Part shown: positions 7,403 through 16,214 of the stretch, one piece after another
How the letters are laid out: each line of letters begins with the position of its first letter
Numbering within the stretch: the first letter of the stretch is position 1
Assembly (NCBI GenBank): GCA_041745295.1
Contig: JBGTJE010000020.1
Coordinates: 40,536 to 104,535, forward strand
DNA length: 64,000 nt
Source of the DNA: JANMEB01 sp041745295
Lineage (GTDB): Bacteria; Planctomycetota; Planctomycetia; Pirellulales; Pirellulaceae
Direction: 5' to 3'
Notes under the pieces: model-generated
Told to the model about the DNA's origin: nothing
The model's input: the letters and a program-made list of their open reading frames with translations, nothing else
Database searches by the model: none
Made by a program: the position numbers and the translations under genes

Positions 7403-9493
7403 TTCGTTCTTTTGTGTTGGTTTTCGCCGGGCGGCTTGGTGTGTTTCTTTGCGCTCGGGGCGGTAGCCGCGGCCGGGGGCGTGGCGAGATTGTTTTTGGG
7501 AAGATTTTTGATTTAGCAACGCGTCGACGATCGGCGGTTGCTCGGGGCCGTCGATTTGGTGCACATACTCGCCGCGAAAACGAGTGTTGGCCAGTTTGCG
7601 GCGTCGCTCGATCGCTTCCTTGGGCGGCTGGGCGGGAATTAAACAATCGCAGCCGTTGCCGATGAGGTCCTGCCGGCCCGATTCGCGCAACGCCTCGCGG
7701 ACTTCGAAATAATTCTCCGGCTTGAAGAATTGCATCAGCGCCCGTTGCAATTTGCGTTCGCGAAGCTTGCGGGCGATGTACACCGGTTTTTTTGAAAACG
7801 GGTCCATCCCGGTGTAGTACATGCTGGTCGCGACGTCGAGCGGCGCGGGGATAAAATCCTGAACCTGGTCCGGCCGATAGCCGCTCCGCTTAAGAAACAG
7901 CGCTAAATCGATCATCGCATTCAAATCGCTTCCCGGATGGCTGGCGATGAAGTACGGCACCAAGTGCTGTTTCTTCCCGGCTCGCCGCGACTGCTCGTCA
8001 AACTGGTCGGCGAACGAAGAAAAATTATCAATCGCTGGTTTGCGCATCCGATCAAGGACGTCGGCATCTGTGTGTTCGGGTGCGACTTTCAAAAGGCCTC
8101 CCACGTGGTGCTCGGTCAGCTCGCGCATATACTCTGGCGAGCGGGCGGCCAAGTCCATGCGGATGCCGCTGGCGACTAGCACTTTGCGAATGCCGGGTAC
8201 CTGGCGCGACTCGCGCATCAGGCCGATCAGCGGACCGTGATCGGTCCCCAACAATTTGCAGATCGTGGGATGGACGCAAGATTGGCGGCGGCATTTGGCT
8301 TCCACGTCCGGTTGCGTGCAGCGCATTTGGTACATGTTCGCCGTCGGCCCGCCAATATCGCTCACGATCCCTTTGAACTTGGGGTTCTCGGTCATAAGGC
8401 GGACTTCGTTGATAATCGATTCTTGGCTCCGCGACTGGATGATGCGGCCTTGGTGGGCGGTGATCGAGCAAAACGTGCAGCCGCCGAAGCAACCGCGCAT
8501 AATTGTCACGGAATCTTTGATCATCGACATGGCCGGAATGGGTTCCTGGTAGCTAGGATGTGCCTGCCGTGTGTAGGGTAGATCGTAGATCCGATCCATC
8601 GCCAGTTCGCTAATCGGCAACTGGGGAGCATTGACCACGACGGCTTGGCGATCGTGGAACTGCACCAAGCGCCGCGCGTTGAACGGATTGGTCTCGTTGT
8701 GGATGATTTTTGTCGCTTCGCTGAACGCCAGTTTGTCGTCGCGGACTTGTTCAAAGCTCGGCAGTTCCAGGGCGTCTTTCGGTGGTGCTTCGCTTGCCCC
8801 AAGCACGTATGCGACGCCGCGCATATCGCGCAAGTCCTTGACCGACTCCCCTTTGGCCAAGCGATGCGCGATTTCGACGATCGGGCTTTCGCCCATGCCG
8901 TACACCACCAAGTTCGCCTTGCTGTCGAGCAAGATCGAGCGGCGGACTTTGTCGCTCCAGTAGTCATAGTGAGCCAATCGCCGCAGCGAAGCTTCGACGC
9001 TACCGGCGATTACGGGCACCCCTTTGAACGCTTCGCGCGAGCGCTGGCAGTACACCAGCGTGGCGCGATCGGGCCGCAATCCGATCCGGCCTCCTGGCGA
9101 GTACGCGTCGCTGTTGCGAACTTTTCGATTCGCGGTGTAGTGATTGATCATCGAATCCATATTGCCGGCGCTAATCCCGAAGAATAGACGCGGGCGGCCG
9201 AACCGCCGCCAATCGTCGCAGGATTGCCAGTTCGGCTGGGACACGATTCCCACGCGGTACCCGGCGGCTTCGAGCACCCGGCCCAGAATGGCCATCGCAA
9301 AACTTGGATGGTCGATGTAGGCGTCGCCGGTGATGATCACCACGTCCAACTCATCCCAACCGCGCTCGGTTGCTTCCGCCATCGACATCGGTAGCGGTCG
9401 ACGGTCCGCCCAACTCACGGGATGGGCCGTCGGCAGGACTTCGAGAAATTCCTGTGGCGCGGTTGGCGTAACGCTGATTACTGGGAGCTTCAT
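7400..9493 (-). CDS. YgiQ family radical SAM protein
   Basis: A 697-residue protein of the UPF0313/YgiQ family. The N-terminal domain begins LPVISVTPTAPQEFLEVLPT and is followed by a radical SAM core with the cluster motif C-F-G-G-C-T-F-C near residue 340, which holds a 4Fe-4S cluster and S-adenosylmethionine. The substrate of the family is not established. The last 40 residues are basic and low-complexity. The frame extends to 9550, but the ATG at 9493 matches the family start. A TATAAT box ends only 6 bases upstream of it, so the message may be leaderless. The stop codon falls inside a palindromic repeat. Confidence 0.85.
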   Translation of the reverse strand: MKLPVISVTPTAPQEFLEVLPTAHPVSWADRRPLPMSMAEATERGWDELDVVIITGDAYIDHPSFAMAILGRVLEAAGYRVGIVSQPNWQSCDDWRRFGRPRLFFGISAGNMDSMINHYTANRKVRNSDAYSPGGRIGLRPDRATLVYCQRSREAFKGVPVIAGSVEASLRRLAHYDYWSDKVRRSILLDSKANLVVYGMGESPIVEIAHRLAKGESVKDLRDMRGVAYVLGASEAPPKDALELPSFEQVRDDKLAFSEATKIIHNETNPFNARRLVQFHDRQAVVVNAPQLPISELAMDRIYDLPYTRQAHPSYQEPIPAMSMIKDSVTIMRGCFGGCTFCSITAHQGRIIQSRSQESIINEVRLMTENPKFKGIVSDIGGPTANMYQMRCTQPDVEAKCRRQSCVHPTICKLLGTDHGPLIGLMRESRQVPGIRKVLVASGIRMDLAARSPEYMRELTEHHVGGLLKVAPEHTDADVLDRMRKPAIDNFSSFADQFDEQSRRAGKKQHLVPYFIASHPGSDLNAMIDLALFLKRSGYRPDQVQDFIPAPLDVATSMYYTGMDPFSKKPVYIARKLRERKLQRALMQFFKPENYFEVREALRESGRQDLIGNGCDCLIPAQPPKEAIERRRKLANTRFRGEYVHQIDGPEQPPIVDALLNQKSSQKQSRHAPGRGYRPERKETHQAARRKPTQKNE

Positions 9494-9499
9494 GCCCCG

Positions 9500-9505
9500 A
9501 TTATA
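9500..9505 (-). promoter_or_regulatory. Consensus -10 box (TATAAT) just before the YgiQ start
   Basis: A perfect TATAAT on the minus strand lies 6 bases from the ATG at 9493. Transcription would start at or next to the start codon. No strong -35 is visible at 16-18 bases. Confidence 0.4.
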
Positions 9506-9556
9506 CCGCTTAGTCGAAACTTTGCTTAAAGAATCCACGAGCTCCAACAAAATCGT

Positions 9557-9705
9557 GTGTCATTCCGAGCTGAGTCTCCCAAGGGCGAGCCCCAACCAAT
9601 GCTGAGTCATTCCGGGCTGAGTCCCGGAATCCATCTTCCGCGGATGGGAGGAATTTCGAAACAACATAAACTCAAGAGATGGATTCCCGCCTTCGCGGGA
9701 ATGAG
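9557..9705. repeat. Cluster of two REP-like repeat types
   Basis: The spacer upstream of the YgiQ gene holds two copies of a TCATTCCGGGCTGAGTCCC-type repeat (9557-9580, diverged, and 9603-9646) and one ATTCCCGCCTTCGCGGGAAT repeat (9678-9705), a palindrome common in many bacterial genomes. There is no gene in 9506-9822. Confidence 0.6.
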
Positions 9706-9736
9706 TTTCTAGAGACACGAATTTGGGCTGACGCCA

Positions 9737-9790
9737 TAGTCGCCTTTCGCTCCGCGAAGGAACGTTCTTTCGCGGAGCGAAAGGCAACTA
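9737..9790. repeat. 54-bp near-perfect palindrome
   Basis: The sequence is symmetrical about AAC/GTT at 9763/9764, with arms beginning TAGT and CGCCTTTCGCTCCGCGAA and only two mismatched pairs. It stands 33 bases from the end of the convergent RluA-type gene. Such an exact cruciform suggests a recently moved repeat unit. Confidence 0.75.
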
Positions 9791-9822
9791 TTCTTGCCTA
9801 AACGTACCACTTGCGGCCGCCT

Positions 9823-10770
9823 TCAGCCTCGCCTCGCCCGCCTGGATTCAGGCTTTTTTTTGGACATGAATTTATTCATCTCCGGCGGCATCGGTGATTC
9901 GAACGATAGCAAATGGCCGGAATGCGGATGTTCAAATTCCAAACTGGCGGCATGCAACGCGAGTCGCGGCGCGGTCCATGTCTGTTGTGTGGTGGACTTG
10001 CGACCGTAACGCGGATCGCCCAAGACCGGATGGCCGGCCTCGGCAAAGTGAACACGGATCTGGTTGCGGCGTCCGGTTTCCAGGCAGACTTCGACAAGGG
10101 CGACGTTTTGTAGCTGCTTAAGCACTCGATAATGCGTAATCGCCAACTCCCCCTCGTCTGCATTCTCGGTCGAATATCGATCGAGATTATCCCCGGTTGC
10201 CAAGTGCGACTGAAACGTGCCCACCGCCGATTTCATTTTGCCGTCGACCAAGGCAACATACTTTCTGGCTGGTTTGTGTTCCCGAAAGAGGGCATGCAGC
10301 CGCGTCGCTGCCTCCCGGGTTTTAGCAAACACTAACAGTCCGCTCACGCCGCGATCCAAGCGGTGTACGACAATTGCTTCGCGGGCTCCACTGTTGTGCC
10401 GCAAGTAATTGGAGACTCGATCGACCAGCGTGTTCGATTCGCCGTGGTCGGTCGGCACGCTCAAGACGTGGGCGGACTTGTCGACGACGATCAGATCTCG
10501 GTCCTCGAAGACGATGGAAAAGGCGGGCTCGCGCCACGTTATCTTCTTTTCTGGATATCGCTGGTTGGGATCAAAACGCAATGTGATCTGATCGCCAAGC
10601 TTGGTTGGTTGGGAAAGGTCAATGCAAACGTGTTCGTTGACGCACACGCAACGATTGTCAAAAAGCCCGCGCAGTTGGCTGCGCGAACATGCGGCCAATG
10701 CTTGGACGACCCGGTCGATGCGGCCGACTTGCGGCTGATCGACGATGACGGACTTCGTAACGAGGGTCAT
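9823..10770 (-). CDS. RluA family pseudouridine synthase
   Basis: A 315-residue protein with an N-terminal S4-like RNA-binding domain and a catalytic domain. The catalytic motif H-R-L-D-R-G-V-S-G lies near residue 125, its aspartate being the nucleophile that isomerises uridine in rRNA or tRNA; R-R-N-Q-I-R-V-H-F follows, as in RluC/RluD. The exact target cannot be read from sequence. The frame is open to 10821, which would overlap the upstream hydrolase gene, so the ATG at 10770 was chosen; this leaves a 25-base gap and suggests co-transcription. Confidence 0.85.
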   Translation of the reverse strand: MTLVTKSVIVDQPQVGRIDRVVQALAACSRSQLRGLFDNRCVCVNEHVCIDLSQPTKLGDQITLRFDPNQRYPEKKITWREPAFSIVFEDRDLIVVDKSAHVLSVPTDHGESNTLVDRVSNYLRHNSGAREAIVVHRLDRGVSGLLVFAKTREAATRLHALFREHKPARKYVALVDGKMKSAVGTFQSHLATGDNLDRYSTENADEGELAITHYRVLKQLQNVALVEVCLETGRRNQIRVHFAEAGHPVLGDPRYGRKSTTQQTWTAPRLALHAASLEFEHPHSGHLLSFESPMPPEMNKFMSKKKPESRRARRG

Positions 10771-10795
10771 GGAAGCTCGCGGATTTATCTTGCTA

Positions 10796-11680
10796 TCACT
10801 TCTTGGCCGGGGGCAACGCATTCAAGAATGTTTCTAGCTCGCGATAGAATTGCTGCGTCCGCGGGTCATTGTGATCGCCTTGTTTGATTTCGACGAATTG
10901 CTTGGGTTCGTTCGCCGCCGCGAACAATTGCTGGCCCAGATTGAATGGAATGATCGAATCGTGCGTCCCGTGAGATTGCAGTAGCGGACCTTGATACGCG
11001 GCGATCTTGCTCAGCGAATTCAAACGCGTCCGCATGATGAGTCGAACGGGAACGCCGGGCATGGCATTGGCCGCCACATCGGGCAGCGAAGTGAACGCAT
11101 TTTCCAATATGAGGCCGCGGGCGCCATCTTTCGCCGCCAAGTCGACCATCGCGCCGCAGCCGATCGATTCTGCCATCAGCACGATGTCGCTTTCGGGAAT
11201 CTTAGCTTTGTCGGCAAGCCATTGGCGGGCCGCCCGGGCATCGGCCAAGATGCCGGCCTCGTAGGGCGAGCCTTCACTTCGTCCGTAGCCGCGATAGTCA
11301 AAGAACAACGACGTGACACGAAAGCGATCCTGCAGCTCCCGCATCAGGTCGTCTCGATGCGTGATATTTCCAGCGTTGCCATGGGCGAACACGATGAAGG
11401 CACGAGGGGCGTCGCACGGTAAGTACCAGCCGTGGATTTTGACGCCGTCCGCGGTCGTGATCCAAGCATCCTCAAACTTCAATCCCGCCCCCGTCCAATC
11501 GCCATCTGGAAACCGCGCCGGGAAGAAAATCAACTTGTTCTCAAAGATCATGAGAATCACCAAGACAATAACGTAAGCTAGAAGCACCAAACGCGCGACT
11601 TGCCAAAGTCGTGTGGGCCATGAAAGGGTACTCGGCGCCGATCGCATGCTTCCTACCGTTGGCCAAGTTTGATGGGTCAT
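10796..11680 (-). CDS. Membrane-anchored alpha/beta hydrolase (ABHD12/13-like)
   Basis: A 294-residue protein. One transmembrane segment (ARLVLLAYVIVLVILMIF, about residues 28-45) is followed by an alpha/beta hydrolase with the oxyanion region F-A-H-G-N-A-G-N, a nucleophile elbow A-E-S-I-G and a late G-D-H-N-D that supplies the histidine. The first glycine of the elbow is alanine, a mild variant. It is likely an esterase or lipase facing the periplasm or cytoplasm; the substrate is unknown. A second in-frame ATG at 11647 could be the true start. The pseudouridine synthase gene follows closely on the same strand. Confidence 0.75.
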   Translation of the reverse strand: MTHQTWPTVGSMRSAPSTLSWPTRLWQVARLVLLAYVIVLVILMIFENKLIFFPARFPDGDWTGAGLKFEDAWITTADGVKIHGWYLPCDAPRAFIVFAHGNAGNITHRDDLMRELQDRFRVTSLFFDYRGYGRSEGSPYEAGILADARAARQWLADKAKIPESDIVLMAESIGCGAMVDLAAKDGARGLILENAFTSLPDVAANAMPGVPVRLIMRTRLNSLSKIAAYQGPLLQSHGTHDSIIPFNLGQQLFAAANEPKQFVEIKQGDHNDPRTQQFYRELETFLNALPPAKK

Positions 11681-11887
11681 TCACTAAGCGCGGACGGGTT
11701 TCCAATTCTAGCCGGACAATCGGCCAATTGCGAACTGTTGTTCATCGTCGTGCGTGCTACGTCGATCGTTTGGTCCGCGCGAATTGCGACGTGTGATTAT
11801 TCCCACGCCCTTTGAAGACTCAGGGACGTGCCACCCGTGAAAGCGTCGCACGCTTGGGTTGGCGCGGCTCCGATCGGTCTACCCGAT

Positions 11888-12859
11888 TCATGGAGTCCGG
11901 GCTGCAACTTCGAGTGGACTCGTTCCCACGCGGATGCGGCGGCGGAAAAAGTTGAACGCCAACCAGGCGACAAGAATGGCGATTAACCAAGCTACGACGA
12001 CAAAAGTGTTGGCAACCAAGCCGACGACGAAATTCTCGAAAGACCGTTCGGTTCTGCCTAGTGCCTCAGTCCATTCCACCGAGATACGGCGGCCTAACGC
12101 GGGTTGCTCCGCCGGCACAAACGTTCGCTGTTCAGAAACGGTTAAGTTCACGGTGGACATGGCGACTTGATTGGCCAAAAGCCGCATGCGGCCTTCCATT
12201 CGCTCGATGTCCAGGCGAATTCGCGCGAGTTCACGTTCGATCGCAACTAGGTCCTCGATTTTTTCCGTTTGCCGATCGAGTAGTTTTGTTACGTGCTCCT
12301 CAAGTTTTTTTCCGCTGGAAATCCGCGCCTCAAGGTCGACAAATTCTTCGGAGACGTCGGTAGCGTTCTCGGTGAGCGAAGCAGGAACTCCCAAACCACT
12401 GGCCGAGCGGAGGAAGTCTCGATAACGATCCACCGGAATCCGAATTTTCCACGTGCCGTTGCGACTGGTTCCTTGAAGTTGGCCGACGCGAGTCTCGGAG
12501 ACATAGCCTCCGTGGGACTGGACCAGCCGAATCACTTCTTCGGGCACAGCCTCGAACGATTCGACAATTATCGATAGGTTTGCGGTATAGATAATCCGCC
12601 GATTGGGGTCGCCTGTTTGCTCGGGGAGCTGCAAAGCAATCTTTCCCGCAGTCTCCGCTGGTCCCGCCGTTGCATCGCCTTCGGATGCCCTCGACAAGGT
12701 TTCGATAGCGGAGTAGGCCGGAGACTCGGACTTCGTTGCCACGGTTGCCACGCCGTTTGAAGAATATTCCCTCGAGTTGGTGAATCTGCCGGCGTTTTGG
12801 CCACAACCCAAAGCGATCAACGCGACACACAACAATGAAATGTTTTTCGGCATCGCCAT
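11888..12859 (-). CDS. DUF4349 lipoprotein
   Basis: A 323-residue protein. It begins with a lipoprotein signal ending L-I-A-L-G-C near residue 19, then a low-complexity linker, then the DUF4349 domain (strand RRIIYTANLSIIVESF, later a G-G-Y-V-S-E motif). A charged coiled coil covers about residues 185-245, and a C-terminal transmembrane helix with a basic tail ends the chain. Members sit in the envelope and their role is unknown. The ATG at 12859 was preferred over the upstream frame because GAGG lies 4 bases before it and the signal starts there. Confidence 0.8.
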   Translation of the reverse strand: MAMPKNISLLCVALIALGCGQNAGRFTNSREYSSNGVATVATKSESPAYSAIETLSRASEGDATAGPAETAGKIALQLPEQTGDPNRRIIYTANLSIIVESFEAVPEEVIRLVQSHGGYVSETRVGQLQGTSRNGTWKIRIPVDRYRDFLRSASGLGVPASLTENATDVSEEFVDLEARISSGKKLEEHVTKLLDRQTEKIEDLVAIERELARIRLDIERMEGRMRLLANQVAMSTVNLTVSEQRTFVPAEQPALGRRISVEWTEALGRTERSFENFVVGLVANTFVVVAWLIAILVAWLAFNFFRRRIRVGTSPLEVAARTP

Positions 12860-13048
12860 ATACCTCGCGCGAACCCCGAAATCGAAGAACGACGCGCTCT
12901 CGCACGCCCAGCAGTGGCACAATTTCAGACTCTTAGAGCCCCTGGCTGTTACTTTTGTTCCTTGAATTTAAATAGCTTCTCGATTTTTTCGAGCTTTGAT
13001 GATTTCAATTAAGTAAACGATCTCGCTTTGTGAGCGCCGCCCAACGCC

Positions 13049-13203
13049 GCGCGCTGTGAGCGGGTCTCCCGACCCCGCACGGACTCCGACCGATAGGTCT
13101 CCGAAACTGATCACGGTGTGGGAAGCGCCAGGAGACCTGCGGTCGCGAAGAACGGCGAGGTCAGGAGACCTACGCCGAGCGCGCTGGACCTGCGCCGAGC
13201 GCG
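13049..13203. repeat. GGTCTCC/GGAGACC repeat block
   Basis: The 368-base spacer from 12860 to 13226 holds several copies of a short GGTCTCC or GGAGACC motif embedded in CCGACCCCGC and CGCCGAGCGCG stretches, partly inverted. The same motif family recurs at 48470-48690. A minus-strand ORF over it is arginine-rich and looks spurious. Confidence 0.5.
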
Positions 13204-13226
13204 CAAACCCCATCCCGAGTGCGAAG

Positions 13227-14585
13227 CTACAACGGATCGTCGAGCGTTAGCCAAGCGGCTTTGAGATACTCGCCTTCGGGGCAATTGCTGGCCACGGGGT
13301 GATCGCCGGCGGCACCGGTTCGAAACAGAAGCCGCGCGGGGCGCGGACCGCGCTTGATGCCGACGTCATCAATCGGTGCCCCGGCTTGTCGCGCCGCAGC
13401 GAAGACCAAACGCATGAACTCCGACTCGGGCAACAAACCGGCGCAACTGCATGTCAACAGCAGCCCGCCTGCTTTAACCAACTGCATCGCCAAGCGGTTC
13501 AAATCAAAATGCGTCCGCGTGCCCAATTCGATCTCGGCCCGCGAATTGATGAGTTTGGGTGGATCGAGCACGACGACGTCGAATTGGCGGCCTTGCCGTA
13601 TCATGTCGCGCATATAGGGAAATACGTCCGCCTGCACAAAGCGAACCGACGCCCGATTCAGATTTGCATTATCTTTGGCCGTGCGCAAAGGCTGCTCGTC
13701 CAAATCGACGCCGATCACTTCCGCGGCTTGACCTAAGCATTTCGCTTGAATCGCGAACCCACCACTGTAGCAGCACAAGTCGAGTACGGACTTTCCCGGA
13801 CAGAACTTGGCCAGTCGCGCGCGGTTATCGCGTTGATCGCAAAAAAAGCCGGTCTTGTGGGAGGCTTCGTCCAACCGCACTCGAAATCGCGTCCCGAGTT
13901 CTTGGACGACGACGCTGCGCGGGGCTCCGTCCGAAAAATAAATCGCCGCCTCAGCCCCTTCCTGGCTAAGCATTTTTGGACCGGTCCGAATGACGACGTG
14001 AGGATGGCCGCTGATCACCGACAGGCGCCGCAAGATTTCACGGCTCCGCTGCAGCATTCCCCAACTAAACAATTCGGCGCTCAGCACGTCGCCAAAGCGA
14101 TCGACGACAAGACCAGGAAAGCCGTCCCCTTCGGCGTTGATCAAGCGGTAGGTATCGGTGACTTGGTCCAAATCCAATAGCTCGCGGCGCAGCTGAACCG
14201 CCCGGTTCAATTGCTGTTGCCAGAATCCGTCATCGGGAAGTTGCGCTCCAAAACGGATCATGCGGATGGCGATTTCGGAGCGTGGATTGTAGATTCCGTA
14301 GCCCCACAGCTCGAGCTCGTCCGCAGCCGTTTCACGGTTAGCGTCTTCGACAGCCTCGGTCGTAGTTTCCTGCGGTGGCACATAGACTGCGACCCAATCG
14401 CCAGGTTTTGCGTTCTGGTCTACGTGTTCTACCCGCTTGCGATAAATCAGCGGGTGCCGCACGCGGGCTTTGAGATGGACGACTGGGATTCCGGCGGCTG
14501 GATCGGGAAAAAGCGGTTGCGTCTCGCGATCCCGCCGAGGCGCATTGGGAACCGATTCGGACGAGGAACGAGAACGCCGCTTCAT
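13227..14585 (-). CDS. RlmI-type rRNA methyltransferase (PUA domain plus SAM methylase)
   Basis: A 452-residue class I methyltransferase. The N-terminal part (about residues 35-120) resembles a PUA-like RNA-binding domain; the methylase domain has the cofactor loop V-L-D-L-C-C-Y-S-G-G-F, then G-V-D-L-D and the catalytic-site segment V-L-D-P-P-K. This arrangement is that of RlmI (23S rRNA m5C1962) and relatives. The TTG at 14597 could also start it, but the ATG at 14585 gives a normal N terminus. An unusual basic Arg/Ser-rich stretch of about 20 residues precedes the PUA part. Confidence 0.8.
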   Translation of the reverse strand: MKRRSRSSSESVPNAPRRDRETQPLFPDPAAGIPVVHLKARVRHPLIYRKRVEHVDQNAKPGDWVAVYVPPQETTTEAVEDANRETAADELELWGYGIYNPRSEIAIRMIRFGAQLPDDGFWQQQLNRAVQLRRELLDLDQVTDTYRLINAEGDGFPGLVVDRFGDVLSAELFSWGMLQRSREILRRLSVISGHPHVVIRTGPKMLSQEGAEAAIYFSDGAPRSVVVQELGTRFRVRLDEASHKTGFFCDQRDNRARLAKFCPGKSVLDLCCYSGGFAIQAKCLGQAAEVIGVDLDEQPLRTAKDNANLNRASVRFVQADVFPYMRDMIRQGRQFDVVVLDPPKLINSRAEIELGTRTHFDLNRLAMQLVKAGGLLLTCSCAGLLPESEFMRLVFAAARQAGAPIDDVGIKRGPRPARLLFRTGAAGDHPVASNCPEGEYLKAAWLTLDDPL

Positions 14586-14613
14586 GCCAACACCCAACTC
14601 TTGCTAGGAGGTC

Positions 14614-14698
14614 GTTGAAAAAGGGGTCAGGAACTCTTGTAAACGGTAAAAAAAGGCAATCTTGAACCGCTTGCAAAGTTCCTGACCCCTTTTTCAAC
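14614..14698. repeat. Inverted repeat GAAAAAGGGGTCAGGAAC
   Basis: Two exact 21-base arms (14614-14634 and 14678-14698) in inverted orientation, with partial pairing continuing into a 43-base centre. The same arm sequence is widely scattered in unrelated bacterial genomes and resembles the hairpins mobilised by REP-associated tyrosine transposases. It fills the gap between two minus-strand genes. Confidence 0.8.
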
Positions 14699-14704
14699 AG
14701 ATTG

Positions 14705-15976
14705 CTACGGAATCAAAAGACTCGCAATGCAGGCGGTCATGTAGCAGGCCAAAAGCCCGCCGAGCATGGCCCGCAGGCCGAGACGGACGAGCGAGCCCCG
14801 CTTGTTGGGAGCCAGCGGACTGAGCCCACCGATCTGGATCCCGATCGAACTGAAATTGGCGAAGCCGCATAACGCATAGGTCAAAATCTGCTGCGATCGC
14901 TCGGAGATTTGCGGAGTCTCATTACGTGAAATCGCCCCAAGGTCCAAATAGGCAATGAACTCGTTGGTCATGATTCGAGTTCCCAAGACCTGCCCCGAGC
15001 GAAAACAGTCGTTCCATTCAATCCCCATGAGAAATGCAAACGGCGCGGAGGCCACGGCGAAGATATCGGTGAATGTGACGGGATACCCAATCGTGGACGT
15101 CATTCCGCTCAGCAAACTGTCGAACATTTTGACTAGCGCCAAGAACGCGATCAACATCGCCGCCACGTTGAGCGCGAGTTTCAATCCATCCGACGCGCCT
15201 TGGGCCGCCGCATCGATCGGATTCACGGCATCCATTTGCGGTGAAACCTCGACCGTCCCCAAGGTCTTCGGATGATCCACTTCGGGTTGCAGGATCTTGG
15301 CGACGACCAATGCGGCAGGGGCACTCATCAAACTTGCGGTTAACAAATGCACGGGATCGACGCCAAACGACACGTACGCGGCCATAACTCCACCAGCGAT
15401 TGTGGCAAAACCGCCGACCATCACCGCCATGATTTCCGAGTCGGTCATTTCGTTGATGTACGGCTTGATCAAAAGCGGAGCTTCCGTTTGACCCACAAAA
15501 ATGTTTCCCGCACAGGATAGACTCTCGGCTCCGCTGGTCCCCAACGTCCGCTGCATGAGCAGCGCCAAGAATTTGACGACGATCTGCATCACCCCGAAAT
15601 AGTAAAGCAATGACATCAGCGACGAAAAGAAGATGATCGTGGGCAAGACTTTGAAAGCCACCACGTGCACCGCGTACGCAGGGGTCAAGGTAAGTGTCCT
15701 AACGCCATCCACGGTCTCTTCGGTTTGAACCGGCATGGAGCCGAAAACAAATGCCGAACCCTCGTCGACGTAATTGAGCAATTGGGTAAAGCCGTCACCA
15801 ATCCTTTGGAAAACGTAGTCGCCCCCCGGGACCTTGAGCGTGATCAGTCCGAAGATTACTTGCAGCAACAATCCGCCAACGATGACTCGCCAGGGAATGA
15901 CTCTGCGGTTGGCGCTCATGAGCCAAGCCAACAGCAACATGATTCCCACGCCAAAAATCGGAATGATTCGTTCCAT
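14705..15976 (-). CDS. Concentrative nucleoside transporter (NupC family)
   Basis: A 423-residue polytopic membrane protein of the CNT family, which imports nucleosides with sodium ions or protons. The G-N-I-F-V-G-Q-T-E-A-P segment (near residue 165) and the late N-F-S-S-I-G-I-Q-I-G segment are the family's substrate-site motifs. The ATG at 15976 was chosen over one five codons upstream because an AGGAG stands 6 bases before it. The gene stands alone. Confidence 0.85.
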   Translation of the reverse strand: MERIIPIFGVGIMLLLAWLMSANRRVIPWRVIVGGLLLQVIFGLITLKVPGGDYVFQRIGDGFTQLLNYVDEGSAFVFGSMPVQTEETVDGVRTLTLTPAYAVHVVAFKVLPTIIFFSSLMSLLYYFGVMQIVVKFLALLMQRTLGTSGAESLSCAGNIFVGQTEAPLLIKPYINEMTDSEIMAVMVGGFATIAGGVMAAYVSFGVDPVHLLTASLMSAPAALVVAKILQPEVDHPKTLGTVEVSPQMDAVNPIDAAAQGASDGLKLALNVAAMLIAFLALVKMFDSLLSGMTSTIGYPVTFTDIFAVASAPFAFLMGIEWNDCFRSGQVLGTRIMTNEFIAYLDLGAISRNETPQISERSQQILTYALCGFANFSSIGIQIGGLSPLAPNKRGSLVRLGLRAMLGGLLACYMTACIASLLIP

Positions 15977-16018
15977 GGGAACTCCTGACAATGACTTCGG
16001 CGCGCGGACTATCGGTCT

Positions 16019-16109
16019 GTTGAAAAAAAACTAATACAAGCACGCGGCGCAAGCAAGTGTGTAGAATTTCTACAATTCACTCGCTGGCGCGTCGTGCTAG
16101 TATTTCAAC
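16019..16109. repeat. Large imperfect palindrome
   Basis: The left half (GTTGAAA ... ATACAAGCACG ... GCGCAAGCAAGTG ... TGTAGAA) matches the complement of the right half with a few small gaps, centred near 16067. It occupies the spacer between two minus-strand genes. The asymmetry of the gaps suggests a decaying mobile repeat. Nothing else is evident in 15977-16214 except a short GCGGG/CCCGC hairpin. Confidence 0.6.
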
Positions 16110-16214
16110 GGGCTGTTAGACCCGGTTCGCATGGGTGTTGAGTTTATGCCGCGGGAATTTGCCCGCCTAGCGGCTGAATTGCCAGCGGCGATCGCGAAAT
16201 GGCTCGGTGGCAAA

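Noticed and set aside
12968..13213. 81-residue minus-strand ORF
   Set aside because: Arg-rich product of the GGAGACC repeat block; no start signal.
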